The position numbers and the translations under genes are program-made. Positions 40,964-48,300 of a stretch of DNA of 64,000 bases are shown in pieces. The number at the start of each line of letters is the position of its first letter. Position 1 is the first letter of the stretch. This stretch comes from Dermabacter vaginalis (lineage in GTDB: Bacteria; Actinomycetota; Actinomycetes; Actinomycetales; Dermabacteraceae): the NCBI RefSeq assembly GCF_001678905.1, contig NZ_CP012117.1:2046001-2110000 (forward strand). Direction: 5' to 3'. The notes below the pieces were generated by a model. The model did no database searches and was not told where the DNA came from. It saw only the letters and a program-made list of their open reading frames with translations.

Positions 40964-42108
40964 TCCTCACCGACGAACTCCTCGCTCGCGTGCACGAATC
41001 ACTGCGGGAGGAGCCAGGCACGATCGATGCCCGCCGCATTTCACGCATCGCCCAGGCCCACGGTCTCATCCTCGATCGCGCGGGACTTCTCGAGCTCACC
41101 GATCAGGTGCGCCATCACCTCGAAGGCCTCGGGCCCCTGCATACCCTCGCCGCGGAGGGAGTGAGCGACATTCTCGTCAATCCCGATGGCAGCGTGTGGG
41201 TGGATTCAGCTCACGGTCTCGAGCGCACTGATCTCACGCTCACCGCGAGCGAGGCGCGTGCTCTCGCGACCCGACTTGCCTCGCTCGGGAACCGCCGCCT
41301 CGACGACGCGATGCCGTGGGCCGATGCGCAGCTTCCCGGCAACCTCCGCTTCCACGGTATGCTCCCCCCGCTTTCGGCGGGCGGTGCGAGCATAAGCCTG
41401 AGGCGCGCCGCCGCTCTCCCCTTCTCACTGAAGGCCCTCGAAGCCTCGGGCACACTCACGCCGTCCGGGCGGGCACTGGTTGAGGCAATTATCCACGCAC
41501 GTCTCTCCTTTCTTGTGAGCGGCGGCACCGGTAGCGGGAAAACGACTCTGCTCGGGGCGATGCTCGGTGCCGTGGATCCCCGCGAACGGGTCATCATCGT
41601 GGAAGACGCCACCGAACTGCGACCCGCGCACCCGCACGTGGTTCACCTTCAGGCGCGTCACGCGAATGCCGAGGGCATGGGCGAGATTAACCTCGCGACC
41701 TTGATCCGGCAGTGTCTGAGAATGCGCCCCGACCGCATTGTCGTGGGCGAATGCCGTGGAGAGGACATCCGCGAGCTCCTCCAGGCACTCAACACGGGGC
41801 ACGAGGGCGGGTGCGGAACCCTTCACGCGAATACCGCAGCAGATGTTCCCGCGAGGCTCGAGGCCCTCGGGGCTCTCGCCGGACTCGATCCGCTCGCGCT
41901 CGCCTCACAGGCTCTTTCGGCGATCACTGTCGTGTTACACATGCACCGTTCACTCGACGGTCGTGCGCTTTCCACGATTGCCATTCTGCAACGCGGGGGC
42001 GATGGACGACTCGAGTGTGTTCCAGCGGTGAGCTTTGGTGCACGAGAGCGTCGGTTCCCGGCTTTCGATGCGCTCGAAGCCCGACTCGCGCACGGAGGTG
42101 CCCTATGA
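40960..42108 (+). CDS. tadA: TadA/CpaF-type secretion ATPase
   Basis: Hexameric secretion ATPase (382 aa) that powers assembly of Flp/Tad pili. After an N-terminal helical domain comes the N2-type region DILVNPDGSVWVD and LRFHGMLPPLSAGGASISLRR. Walker A is VSGGTGSGKTTLLGA at about 184-198, Asp box VEDATELRP, Walker B MRPDRIVVGECRGEDIRELL, His box TGHEGGCGTLHANTAADVPARLEAL. All motifs needed for activity are present. ATG start overlaps the previous stop, and its own stop overlaps the next gene's ATG (both ATGA). Confidence 0.93.
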   Translation: MILTDELLARVHESLREEPGTIDARRISRIAQAHGLILDRAGLLELTDQVRHHLEGLGPLHTLAAEGVSDILVNPDGSVWVDSAHGLERTDLTLTASEARALATRLASLGNRRLDDAMPWADAQLPGNLRFHGMLPPLSAGGASISLRRAAALPFSLKALEASGTLTPSGRALVEAIIHARLSFLVSGGTGSGKTTLLGAMLGAVDPRERVIIVEDATELRPAHPHVVHLQARHANAEGMGEINLATLIRQCLRMRPDRIVVGECRGEDIRELLQALNTGHEGGCGTLHANTAADVPARLEALGALAGLDPLALASQALSAITVVLHMHRSLDGRALSTIAILQRGGDGRLECVPAVSFGARERRFPAFDALEARLAHGGAL

Positions 42109-43097
42109 AAAGCGGGGCGTTGCTCTCGGACGATGCCCTCGCTGGGCTGCTCGACCACGTAGCGATGGCTCTCGGGGCTGGCGTGACGGCGCCGCACGCG
42201 TGGTTGGCGGTCGCAAAAGCCACGCGTACGCCGCGTGAGAAGCAGTTCGCCGAAACGATGGCCCGTATCCCACCGGCACTTGTGCAGCGGATGAACGGCG
42301 CCCTCAACGCTCCTCGGGAAGCGGTGCGTGCGGTTGTGCTCTGTCACGTGATGTGTGAGAGCACGGGGGCGCCGCTTTCGGGTTTGCTCACTTCGCTCGC
42401 GAACGGGCTTCGCGATTCTTCCGACGCTGCCCGGGCCCGCAGCGCCGCCTTCGCGGGCGCGAAGAGCACAGCTCGCGTTCTCATGGTATTGCCACTCTTC
42501 GCGATTGGCCTCGGTTATGCCATGGGCGCGGATCCGCTGCGAGTGCTTCTCACGTCGAGGCATGGCATGCTCATGCTGAGCACCGGTGTGCTGCTCACCG
42601 CGATTGGTTTCGCGTGGATGAACCGCATGCTCGCCGTCGCGCGCGGTGTGAGTGCCGACATCGATCCGCTCATCGTGATCGATTTGATCGCGAGCGTCGT
42701 CCACTCGGGGATCCCGCTTTCGTCGGCCTGCATGCGCATAGGCGAAGCCCTCGAGAACACGCCCCCGGGTCCCGCGCTTCTCGAGGCGGGGCGCGCTCTC
42801 GCTCGCGGCATGCCACCCGAAGGCGCGCTTTCCACGCTCGAAGGAGACTTAGCGGTGCTCACGAGCGCCGCCAGCCTCTCCCACGCCACAGGCGCGCGTC
42901 TTGCGCCGATCCTTTCTGCCGTCACGCGCGATCGACGCCGTGCACGCGTGCGCGAGGTCGACGAGGCCTCCGCAAAACTCGCCGTGCGTCTCGTTCTTCC
43001 CACGGGAATCACGATCTTGCCCGCATTCGTGTTGCTCGGAATTGTCCCGATCATTACGGATCTCGTCACCACACACTTCGGCCGCATCTGGCCGTAG
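42105..43097 (+). CDS. TadB-TadC-like type II secretion F-domain membrane protein (single protein)
   Basis: 330-residue membrane platform protein. The first half has a soluble T2SSF-like helical part (DDALAGLLDHVAMALGAGVTA ... LTSLANGLRDSSDAARA) and two membrane segments (VLMVLPLFAIGLGYAMG, GMLMLSTGVLLTAIGFAW). The second half repeats the pattern (IDLIASVVHSGIPLSSACMRIG ... ASLSHATGARLAPIL) and ends with LPTGITILPAFVLLGIVPII. Tad systems, including the mycobacterial one, usually encode TadB and TadC separately, so this looks like a fusion of shortened forms. Coupled to tadA by ATGA. Confidence 0.82.
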   Translation: MKSGALLSDDALAGLLDHVAMALGAGVTAPHAWLAVAKATRTPREKQFAETMARIPPALVQRMNGALNAPREAVRAVVLCHVMCESTGAPLSGLLTSLANGLRDSSDAARARSAAFAGAKSTARVLMVLPLFAIGLGYAMGADPLRVLLTSRHGMLMLSTGVLLTAIGFAWMNRMLAVARGVSADIDPLIVIDLIASVVHSGIPLSSACMRIGEALENTPPGPALLEAGRALARGMPPEGALSTLEGDLAVLTSAASLSHATGARLAPILSAVTRDRRRARVREVDEASAKLAVRLVLPTGITILPAFVLLGIVPIITDLVTTHFGRIWP

Positions 43098-43153
43098 GCG
43101 CGCGGCGACCGCCGTTGCGCAGCACAAAAGAATCCTTGAAGGGGGATACATCA

Positions 43154-43363
43154 ATGACCGATACGACTACTCACACCAAGCCGAATAGCGCCTCACTTCG
43201 TGAAACTCTCGCGGATGACACGGGAGCGACGACCGCAGAATACGCAGTCACGATCGTCGCTGCGTGTGCTTTTGCCGCGCTCTTGTTCGCCGTGCTCACG
43301 AGCGGCGAAATGCAGGGCATTCTCACGAGCATTATCCAGGGCGCCCTCCACTCGGCGAGCTGA
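43154..43363 (+). CDS. DUF4244 protein, Flp-like pilin candidate
   Basis: 69-residue protein, the usual product after tadBC in actinobacteria. ATG at 43154 preceded by AAGGGGG. It has a class III (Flp-type) prepilin signature, DDTGATTAEYAV: a Gly, then Glu and Tyr at +5 and +6 of the predicted mature chain, followed by a single hydrophobic helix (TIVAACAFAALLFAVLT). This strongly suggests processing by a TadV-type prepilin peptidase, which is not in the window. It is the best candidate for the pilus subunit. Confidence 0.82.
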   Translation: MTDTTTHTKPNSASLRETLADDTGATTAEYAVTIVAACAFAALLFAVLTSGEMQGILTSIIQGALHSAS

Positions 43364-43365
43364 GC

Positions 43366-43773
43366 ATGGTACCGGAAACCGAGCAACGTGCCCGACCGCT
43401 TAGGCGAGCACTTCGAGCGGATTCCGGTGCGGCCACGGCGGAGACGGCGGTGGTGCTCATCGCCGTCTTCGCTCTTCTCGCACTGATCGTCTCACTCGGA
43501 GGGCTCTTCGTGAGCCACGCACGCCTATCAGAAGGCGCTCGCACCGCGGCGAGGGAAATGATGATCTCCGCAGATCCCCAGGGAGCGATCGCAAAGGCGA
43601 AAGTCGTGAGCGGTGACGGGGCATCATTCAACATCAGCACAAGCGGCGATTGGGTCACGGTCAATGCTCATGCGACGTGGCGCGTGGGCGGGCCCGTCCT
43701 CGGTATGACATTTCCGCTTGAGGCCAGCGCTCACACGCGACTCGAGCCGCATCTGGTGAGGAACGGGCCGTGA
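43366..43773 (+). CDS. TadE-like minor pilin
   Basis: 135-residue TadE-family pseudopilin. The N-terminus has DSGAATAETAVVLIAVFALLAL: a cleavable Gly with Glu at +5 of the mature chain, then one hydrophobic helix, then an extracytoplasmic domain of about 90 residues (HARLSEGARTAAREMMISA is the standard TadE post-helix motif). The ATG at 43366 begins 3 nt after the DUF4244 stop, and its stop overlaps the next start (GTGA). Expected role: minor pilin or pilus assembly factor. Confidence 0.82.
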   Translation: MVPETEQRARPLRRALRADSGAATAETAVVLIAVFALLALIVSLGGLFVSHARLSEGARTAAREMMISADPQGAIAKAKVVSGDGASFNISTSGDWVTVNAHATWRVGGPVLGMTFPLEASAHTRLEPHLVRNGP

Positions 43774-44141
43774 GGGCGCGCCTCAGCGAAGAGCGTGGCA
43801 ACGCTACCGTGACCGCACTCGGGGCCATCGCGATTACCTCCGCCATCCTCACTGTGCTCGTCACGCTTGGAATAGTCCATCAAGGCCGGTCGCTAGCCGC
43901 CTCAGCCGCCGAGCTTTCGGCGCTTTCGGCCGCTGATGCGCTCGCAGGTGGCGGCGCCGCCGGCGAGGCGTGTGCAGTTGCCCTTGAGGTCGCCGAGAAA
44001 CACGGAACGATTCTCGAAAGCTGCGAGACGCAAGGTTTCGAGGCGCGGATAGCGGTCGCCGTAAGGGTGCACATCCCGCTACTCGGGGCTCAAAGCCTCA
44101 CCGAGTTGGCGCGTGCCGGCCCAGCTCCCGCAGAACCGTGA
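43770..44141 (+). CDS. Rv3654c-like TadE-type secretion protein next to helicase
   Basis: 123-residue protein with one N-terminal hydrophobic helix (TALGAIAITSAILTVLVTLGIV) after EERGNATV, then QGRSLAASAAELSALSAADALA and a Cys pair (GEACAV ... LESCET). This fits the small 'helicase/secretion neighbourhood TadE-like' family found between tadE and a helicase in actinobacteria. The +5 Glu of true prepilins is replaced by Thr, so processing is uncertain. GTG start overlaps the TadE stop. Its last 44 nt overlap the 3' end of the convergent helicase gene. Confidence 0.78.
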   Translation: MRARLSEERGNATVTALGAIAITSAILTVLVTLGIVHQGRSLAASAAELSALSAADALAGGGAAGEACAVALEVAEKHGTILESCETQGFEARIAVAVRVHIPLLGAQSLTELARAGPAPAEP

Positions 44142-46545
44142 GCGCACCCACCTTGCTGAGGGGGTCGTTACCATTGCCGCATTTCGGGGACACAATGCAC
44201 GCGGGGCAGCCCGCCTCGCATTCGCACGCCTCGACCATGTCGGCGGTCGCACGAACCCATGCGGGGGCGCTCTCGTAGGCGCGTTCGGCAAAGCCGGCTC
44301 CGCCTTGCGCGCCGTCGTACACAAAGATCGTGGGTTTTTCGGTGTCGGCATGCAGAGCGGTAGACACGCCGCCGATGTCCCACCTGTCGCAGGTCGCAAG
44401 AAGCGGCAGCATGGCTATTTGGGCATGCTCAGCTGCATGCAGCGCACCTGGGAAATCGGCTTCCTCGAGGCCCCACGCGTGGAGGAGGTCGGCGGGGATC
44501 TCGAACCACACGGCTTTCGTCGCGAGGGTGCGCGCGGGCAGGTCAAGCGGGTATTCGCCGAGCACAGCGGAGGTGTAGATGTCACGCACCTGGTAACCGG
44601 TGACCTGGTCGGTGACCTCGACTTGCCCGAAGCACACGTCGATGTCACCCCACCGTTCACTGCGCTCGACCTGGCGCACGCTGATCGACGAGGTCTCTTG
44701 CGGCTGGGTGGTGTGCTGCGGGCTCTCCCGACGCACCATCGCGACGGCGTTCTCCACATCGAGGTGATTCACGACGTAGCTCGTACCCTGGTGGAGGTAC
44801 ACCGCGCCGTCGTGCACGTGCTGGTGGGCGCTCGCGCCATCGACCGTACCGATGAGCTGCCCGCTGGCTTCGTCCACGATCCTCACTCTCTCACCTCCGC
44901 TCCCCCGCAGGTCGGTGAGGTCGTGCGGCCGCTCGTCAAGCGTCCAATACCAGCCGTGAGGCCGACGCCTGAGGATGCCCCGCGCCGCCAAGTTTTCGAG
45001 AAGCTCCCTGCTCGTGGGGCCGAAGATCTCTTCCTCCCCATCGCGGATGGGGATCTCCGCCGCGGCTGAACACAGGTGCGGGGTCATGACATAAGGGTTG
45101 GAGGGATCGAACACGGCAGCCTCAACTTCGGCGCCGACGATCATCTCGGGGTGGTGCACCACGTACGTGTCGAGCGGGTCCTCGCGGGCGATAAACATTG
45201 CGAGGGCATCGCGAGCGTGAGCTCCGTGAGAGCGCCCTGCACGCCCGAATTGCTGCCACAGCGATGCTCGCGTTCCCGGCCATCCAGTGACGAGTACGGC
45301 ATCGAGCCCTGAAATGTCGATGCCGAGCTCGAGTGCATTGGTGGAGGCGAGGCCCACGAGCTCCCCCGAGCGCAGCGCCTGCTCGAGAGCGCGACGTTCC
45401 TCGGGAAGGTATCCGCCTCGATAGGCCGCGATGCGCGTCGCACGATCGGCAAGCAACGCGGATCCTGTCGCTTCCGCCGCGGCGTTCACCGCGCGCTGTG
45501 CGCCTTTCGCGACCAGCTCGCTTGAGCGCCGCGAACGCGTGAAGGCGAGCGTTTGCGCCCCTTCACACACGAGATCACCGAGCAAGGCCCCCGCCTCGGT
45601 GGGGGCTGGGCGCCGTCGGACCTCCACGTGGGCTTTCACCCCGGCCTTTGCGGCCTGCTCGCGCTCCGCCTTCGCCCTGCGTGCGGCCTCGCGGGCATCC
45701 TCCCCCTCGTCAAGATCGGCGATGCCCGGCTCCCACAGGGCGATCGTGAGGGGATTCTTTGGCGAGCCGTCCTCGGTGACGGCCGTGACGCTACGCCCCA
45801 CGAGCCTGGAGGCGCTCACCTCGGGGCTCGCACTCGTCGCGGAGGCGAGCACGAACGTGGGGTTCGCCCGGTAGTACTCGGCGACCCGCGCGAGACGCCG
45901 CATAAGCATCGAGACGTGCGCCCCGAACACGCCGCGGTACACGTGGCACTCGTCGATGATGATGTAGCGAAGCGTGCGGAAGAACGGAATCCAGTGCTCG
46001 TGGCCGGGAAGGATGCCGTAGTGGAGCATGTCGGGGTTCGTGAGCACGAGGTTGCCATGTCGCCGCACCCATCGCCGCTGGTCGAGCGGGGTGTCGCCAT
46101 CGAACACCGCTGCACGAACCTCCCGCAGATTCGCCTCGCGCACGAGGCGTTCAATCGAGGTGAACTGGTCGTAGGCGAGAGCCTTGGTGGGGGCAATGTA
46201 GAGGGCGCTCGCTCGCCTTGCCGCGGGGTCCTCGCGGCGCGCTTGAATGTCGGTAAGCGCCGGCATGAGGTAGCCGAGTGACTTCCCCGACGCGGTTGAG
46301 GTCGCGATGACCGTGTCGCGGCCCGCATGAGCGAATTCGGCGGCCTGCGCTTGATGCCACCACGGCCGCTCAACCCCGTGAGCTTCGAGAGACGTGCGCA
46401 GCGAAGAGTTCACCCATCGCGGCCACTCGGCGAAGCGGGCTTCGCGCGCGGGGCGATGTTCAACGAATCTAAGCGAGTCGGTGCGATGCGGTGGCGCCGA
46501 AAGGTGTGCGAGCGCGCGCTCCGCATCGAAAGCCTCGCCTTTCAC
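44098..46545 (-). CDS. DEAD/DEAH-box helicase with C-terminal DUF1998-like cysteine cluster
   Basis: Superfamily 2 helicase of 815 aa, of the MrfA/Hrq1-like group that in Bacillus repairs mitomycin lesions. I use the GTG at 46545, with GGAGG 7 nt upstream; a longer frame would overlap the divergent methyltransferase gene. Motifs: Q-like WWHQAQAAEFAHAGRD, Walker A ATSTASGKSLGYL, motif II IIIDECHVYRG, motif III SATSASPE, C-terminal lobe with ALELGIDISGLDAVLVTGWPG and QFGRAGRS. The end carries four Cys (CECEAGCPACIVSPKCG), probably binding zinc or an Fe-S cluster. Convergent and overlapping with the last Tad gene. Confidence 0.9.
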   Translation of the reverse strand: MKGEAFDAERALAHLSAPPHRTDSLRFVEHRPAREARFAEWPRWVNSSLRTSLEAHGVERPWWHQAQAAEFAHAGRDTVIATSTASGKSLGYLMPALTDIQARREDPAARRASALYIAPTKALAYDQFTSIERLVREANLREVRAAVFDGDTPLDQRRWVRRHGNLVLTNPDMLHYGILPGHEHWIPFFRTLRYIIIDECHVYRGVFGAHVSMLMRRLARVAEYYRANPTFVLASATSASPEVSASRLVGRSVTAVTEDGSPKNPLTIALWEPGIADLDEGEDAREAARRAKAEREQAAKAGVKAHVEVRRRPAPTEAGALLGDLVCEGAQTLAFTRSRRSSELVAKGAQRAVNAAAEATGSALLADRATRIAAYRGGYLPEERRALEQALRSGELVGLASTNALELGIDISGLDAVLVTGWPGTRASLWQQFGRAGRSHGAHARDALAMFIAREDPLDTYVVHHPEMIVGAEVEAAVFDPSNPYVMTPHLCSAAAEIPIRDGEEEIFGPTSRELLENLAARGILRRRPHGWYWTLDERPHDLTDLRGSGGERVRIVDEASGQLIGTVDGASAHQHVHDGAVYLHQGTSYVVNHLDVENAVAMVRRESPQHTTQPQETSSISVRQVERSERWGDIDVCFGQVEVTDQVTGYQVRDIYTSAVLGEYPLDLPARTLATKAVWFEIPADLLHAWGLEEADFPGALHAAEHAQIAMLPLLATCDRWDIGGVSTALHADTEKPTIFVYDGAQGGAGFAERAYESAPAWVRATADMVEACECEAGCPACIVSPKCGNGNDPLSKVGALTVLRELGRHAPTR

Positions 46546-46599
46546 GTGCCGCCTCCACTCATCTTCGCTCCACTCACGCGGTACGCCACAATGGTAGGC

Positions 46600-48222
46600 A
46601 TGAGCACGGCACAAACGAGCAGCACTCTTCCCCCGACGCCCACGATCGACCCCGTTCTCCTTGCGCGACTGCGCGCCGACCTCGCCTCGGCGCGCTACAC
46701 CGCCGATGGCATTGACGAGATCCTCAGTGCCCCCGCCCGGGCAGCGCTCGAGCGCGAGAACCCGATCCCGGCGTTGCGCGAGCTCGGTCCGCTCGCCGAA
46801 CGCGGCACCGCGAGCGCGACCCTCATGCGTCTGTTTACGCTCGGTCGCACCGCCACGCGCACCGAACTCGACCGCGCACTCCCGCACGTGCGCACCGAGG
46901 GACTTCTTGCGCTCGGCCTCGTGCGGGAAGTGGGCAGCGAAAAGTCCGACGCCACCTCAGCTTTCACCGCGACGTTTGATCTTCGCCCGTACCAGGCCAC
47001 CGATGATTTCGGCGACATCCTCTGGTGGATCGTTTCCGATCTCGGCGAACTCGCGACGGGACGCGCGCTGGAGGGCGAGCATGTTCTCGGTATCGGCGGG
47101 GCCACCTCGACTCTCATCGCGATCACGCCGCGCGCCAAAGTCACTCGAGCCCTCGATCTCGGCACCGGCTGCGGCATTCAGGCGCTTCACGCGGCCCGCC
47201 ACGCGGAGCACGTCGTTGCGACCGACATCTCCGAACGTGCGCTTACGCTCACCGAGTTCAATGTCGCCCTCAATCGCGCCACTCTTCCCGCGGGCCACGT
47301 GATCGAGACCCGCAAGGGCTCGATGCTCGAACCCGTGAGCGGCGAAACCTTCGACCTCATCGTCTCCAATCCCCCGTTCGTGATCACGCCCCGGGTGGCG
47401 GGCGTCGAAACGTGGACTTATCGCGACGGCGGCGCGGAGGGCGACACGCTCGTGGCGAGCCTCCTTTCCGAAATCGACGACTATCTCGCGCCAGGCGGCA
47501 TCGCCGCGATGCTCGCCAACTGGGAGATCACCGAAGGCGCCGAGTGGGATGCGCGCCCGCGCACTTGGCTCGAAAACTCGAGTGCGAGCGCGCTCATTGT
47601 TCAACGCGCCATCGAGGATCCGGCGTCCTATGCCTCGACGTGGCTGCGTGACGGTGGTGTCACCGACCGCGACGAGCGCTGGGCGCCCATGACGAACGCG
47701 TGGCTCGACGACTTCGCCTCCCGTAACGTCGCCGGCATCGGATTCGGCCACGTGCTCCTCACGAAGCCTCGCGACGGGGAGAAGCGTTTCGAGCATTACG
47801 CCTTCATCGAGACCACCGGCTCCGGTCCCCTAGGCCCCCGTTACGCGGAGATGCTTCGGGCACGCGCGCACCTTGCACAGCTCGACGACGCCGCCCTCGG
47901 CGAACTCGTCCTCGCGCGCGCCGACGACGTCATCGAGCGACGCCACTACACTCCCGGTGACGAGGACCCCATGGTGATCGACCTTGTCCAGGGCGGGGGT
48001 TTCGGACGTACGCTCCAGATTGACACCCACACCGCGGCCATCGTCGGCCCCCTCACCGGGGAATACCCGCTGAGCGTGTTCCTCACGGCCTACGCTTCCC
48101 TCCTCGAAGCCGCTGACCAGGCCGAACATGCCGAAGCTGCACGTGACGCAATCATGCGCACGACGCGCACCCTCGTCGAATGGGGATTTCTCCACATCGT
48201 CGAGCAGCCAAAAGCCGCGTAG
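46600..48222 (+). CDS. Class I SAM-dependent methyltransferase with N-terminal helical domain
   Basis: 540-residue protein. The N-terminal 140 residues are helical with no recognised motif (DUF7059-like). The central domain has the Rossmann SAM site LDLGTGCGIQALHAARHA and the NPPF motif in VSNPPFVITP, typical of enzymes that methylate an amide or exocyclic nitrogen (PrmC/RsmC-type). The C-terminal 170 residues form a further domain. ATG at 46600; an in-frame ATG three codons earlier is possible. Divergent from the helicase with 54 nt between starts. Substrate unknown; it precedes topA by 78 nt. Confidence 0.83.
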   Translation: MSTAQTSSTLPPTPTIDPVLLARLRADLASARYTADGIDEILSAPARAALERENPIPALRELGPLAERGTASATLMRLFTLGRTATRTELDRALPHVRTEGLLALGLVREVGSEKSDATSAFTATFDLRPYQATDDFGDILWWIVSDLGELATGRALEGEHVLGIGGATSTLIAITPRAKVTRALDLGTGCGIQALHAARHAEHVVATDISERALTLTEFNVALNRATLPAGHVIETRKGSMLEPVSGETFDLIVSNPPFVITPRVAGVETWTYRDGGAEGDTLVASLLSEIDDYLAPGGIAAMLANWEITEGAEWDARPRTWLENSSASALIVQRAIEDPASYASTWLRDGGVTDRDERWAPMTNAWLDDFASRNVAGIGFGHVLLTKPRDGEKRFEHYAFIETTGSGPLGPRYAEMLRARAHLAQLDDAALGELVLARADDVIERRHYTPGDEDPMVIDLVQGGGFGRTLQIDTHTAAIVGPLTGEYPLSVFLTAYASLLEAADQAEHAEAARDAIMRTTRTLVEWGFLHIVEQPKAA

Positions 48223-48300
48223 TGTTACGGTACGGTTCAGGGCAAACCGCGCGGCACCATATTCCCGCCACGCACACACCGCAGTAAGGAAGTACATCGA

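Noticed and set aside
46546-46887. 114-residue N-terminal extension of the helicase
   Set aside because: It would overlap the divergent methyltransferase gene; a GTG with a good GGAGG lies at 46545.
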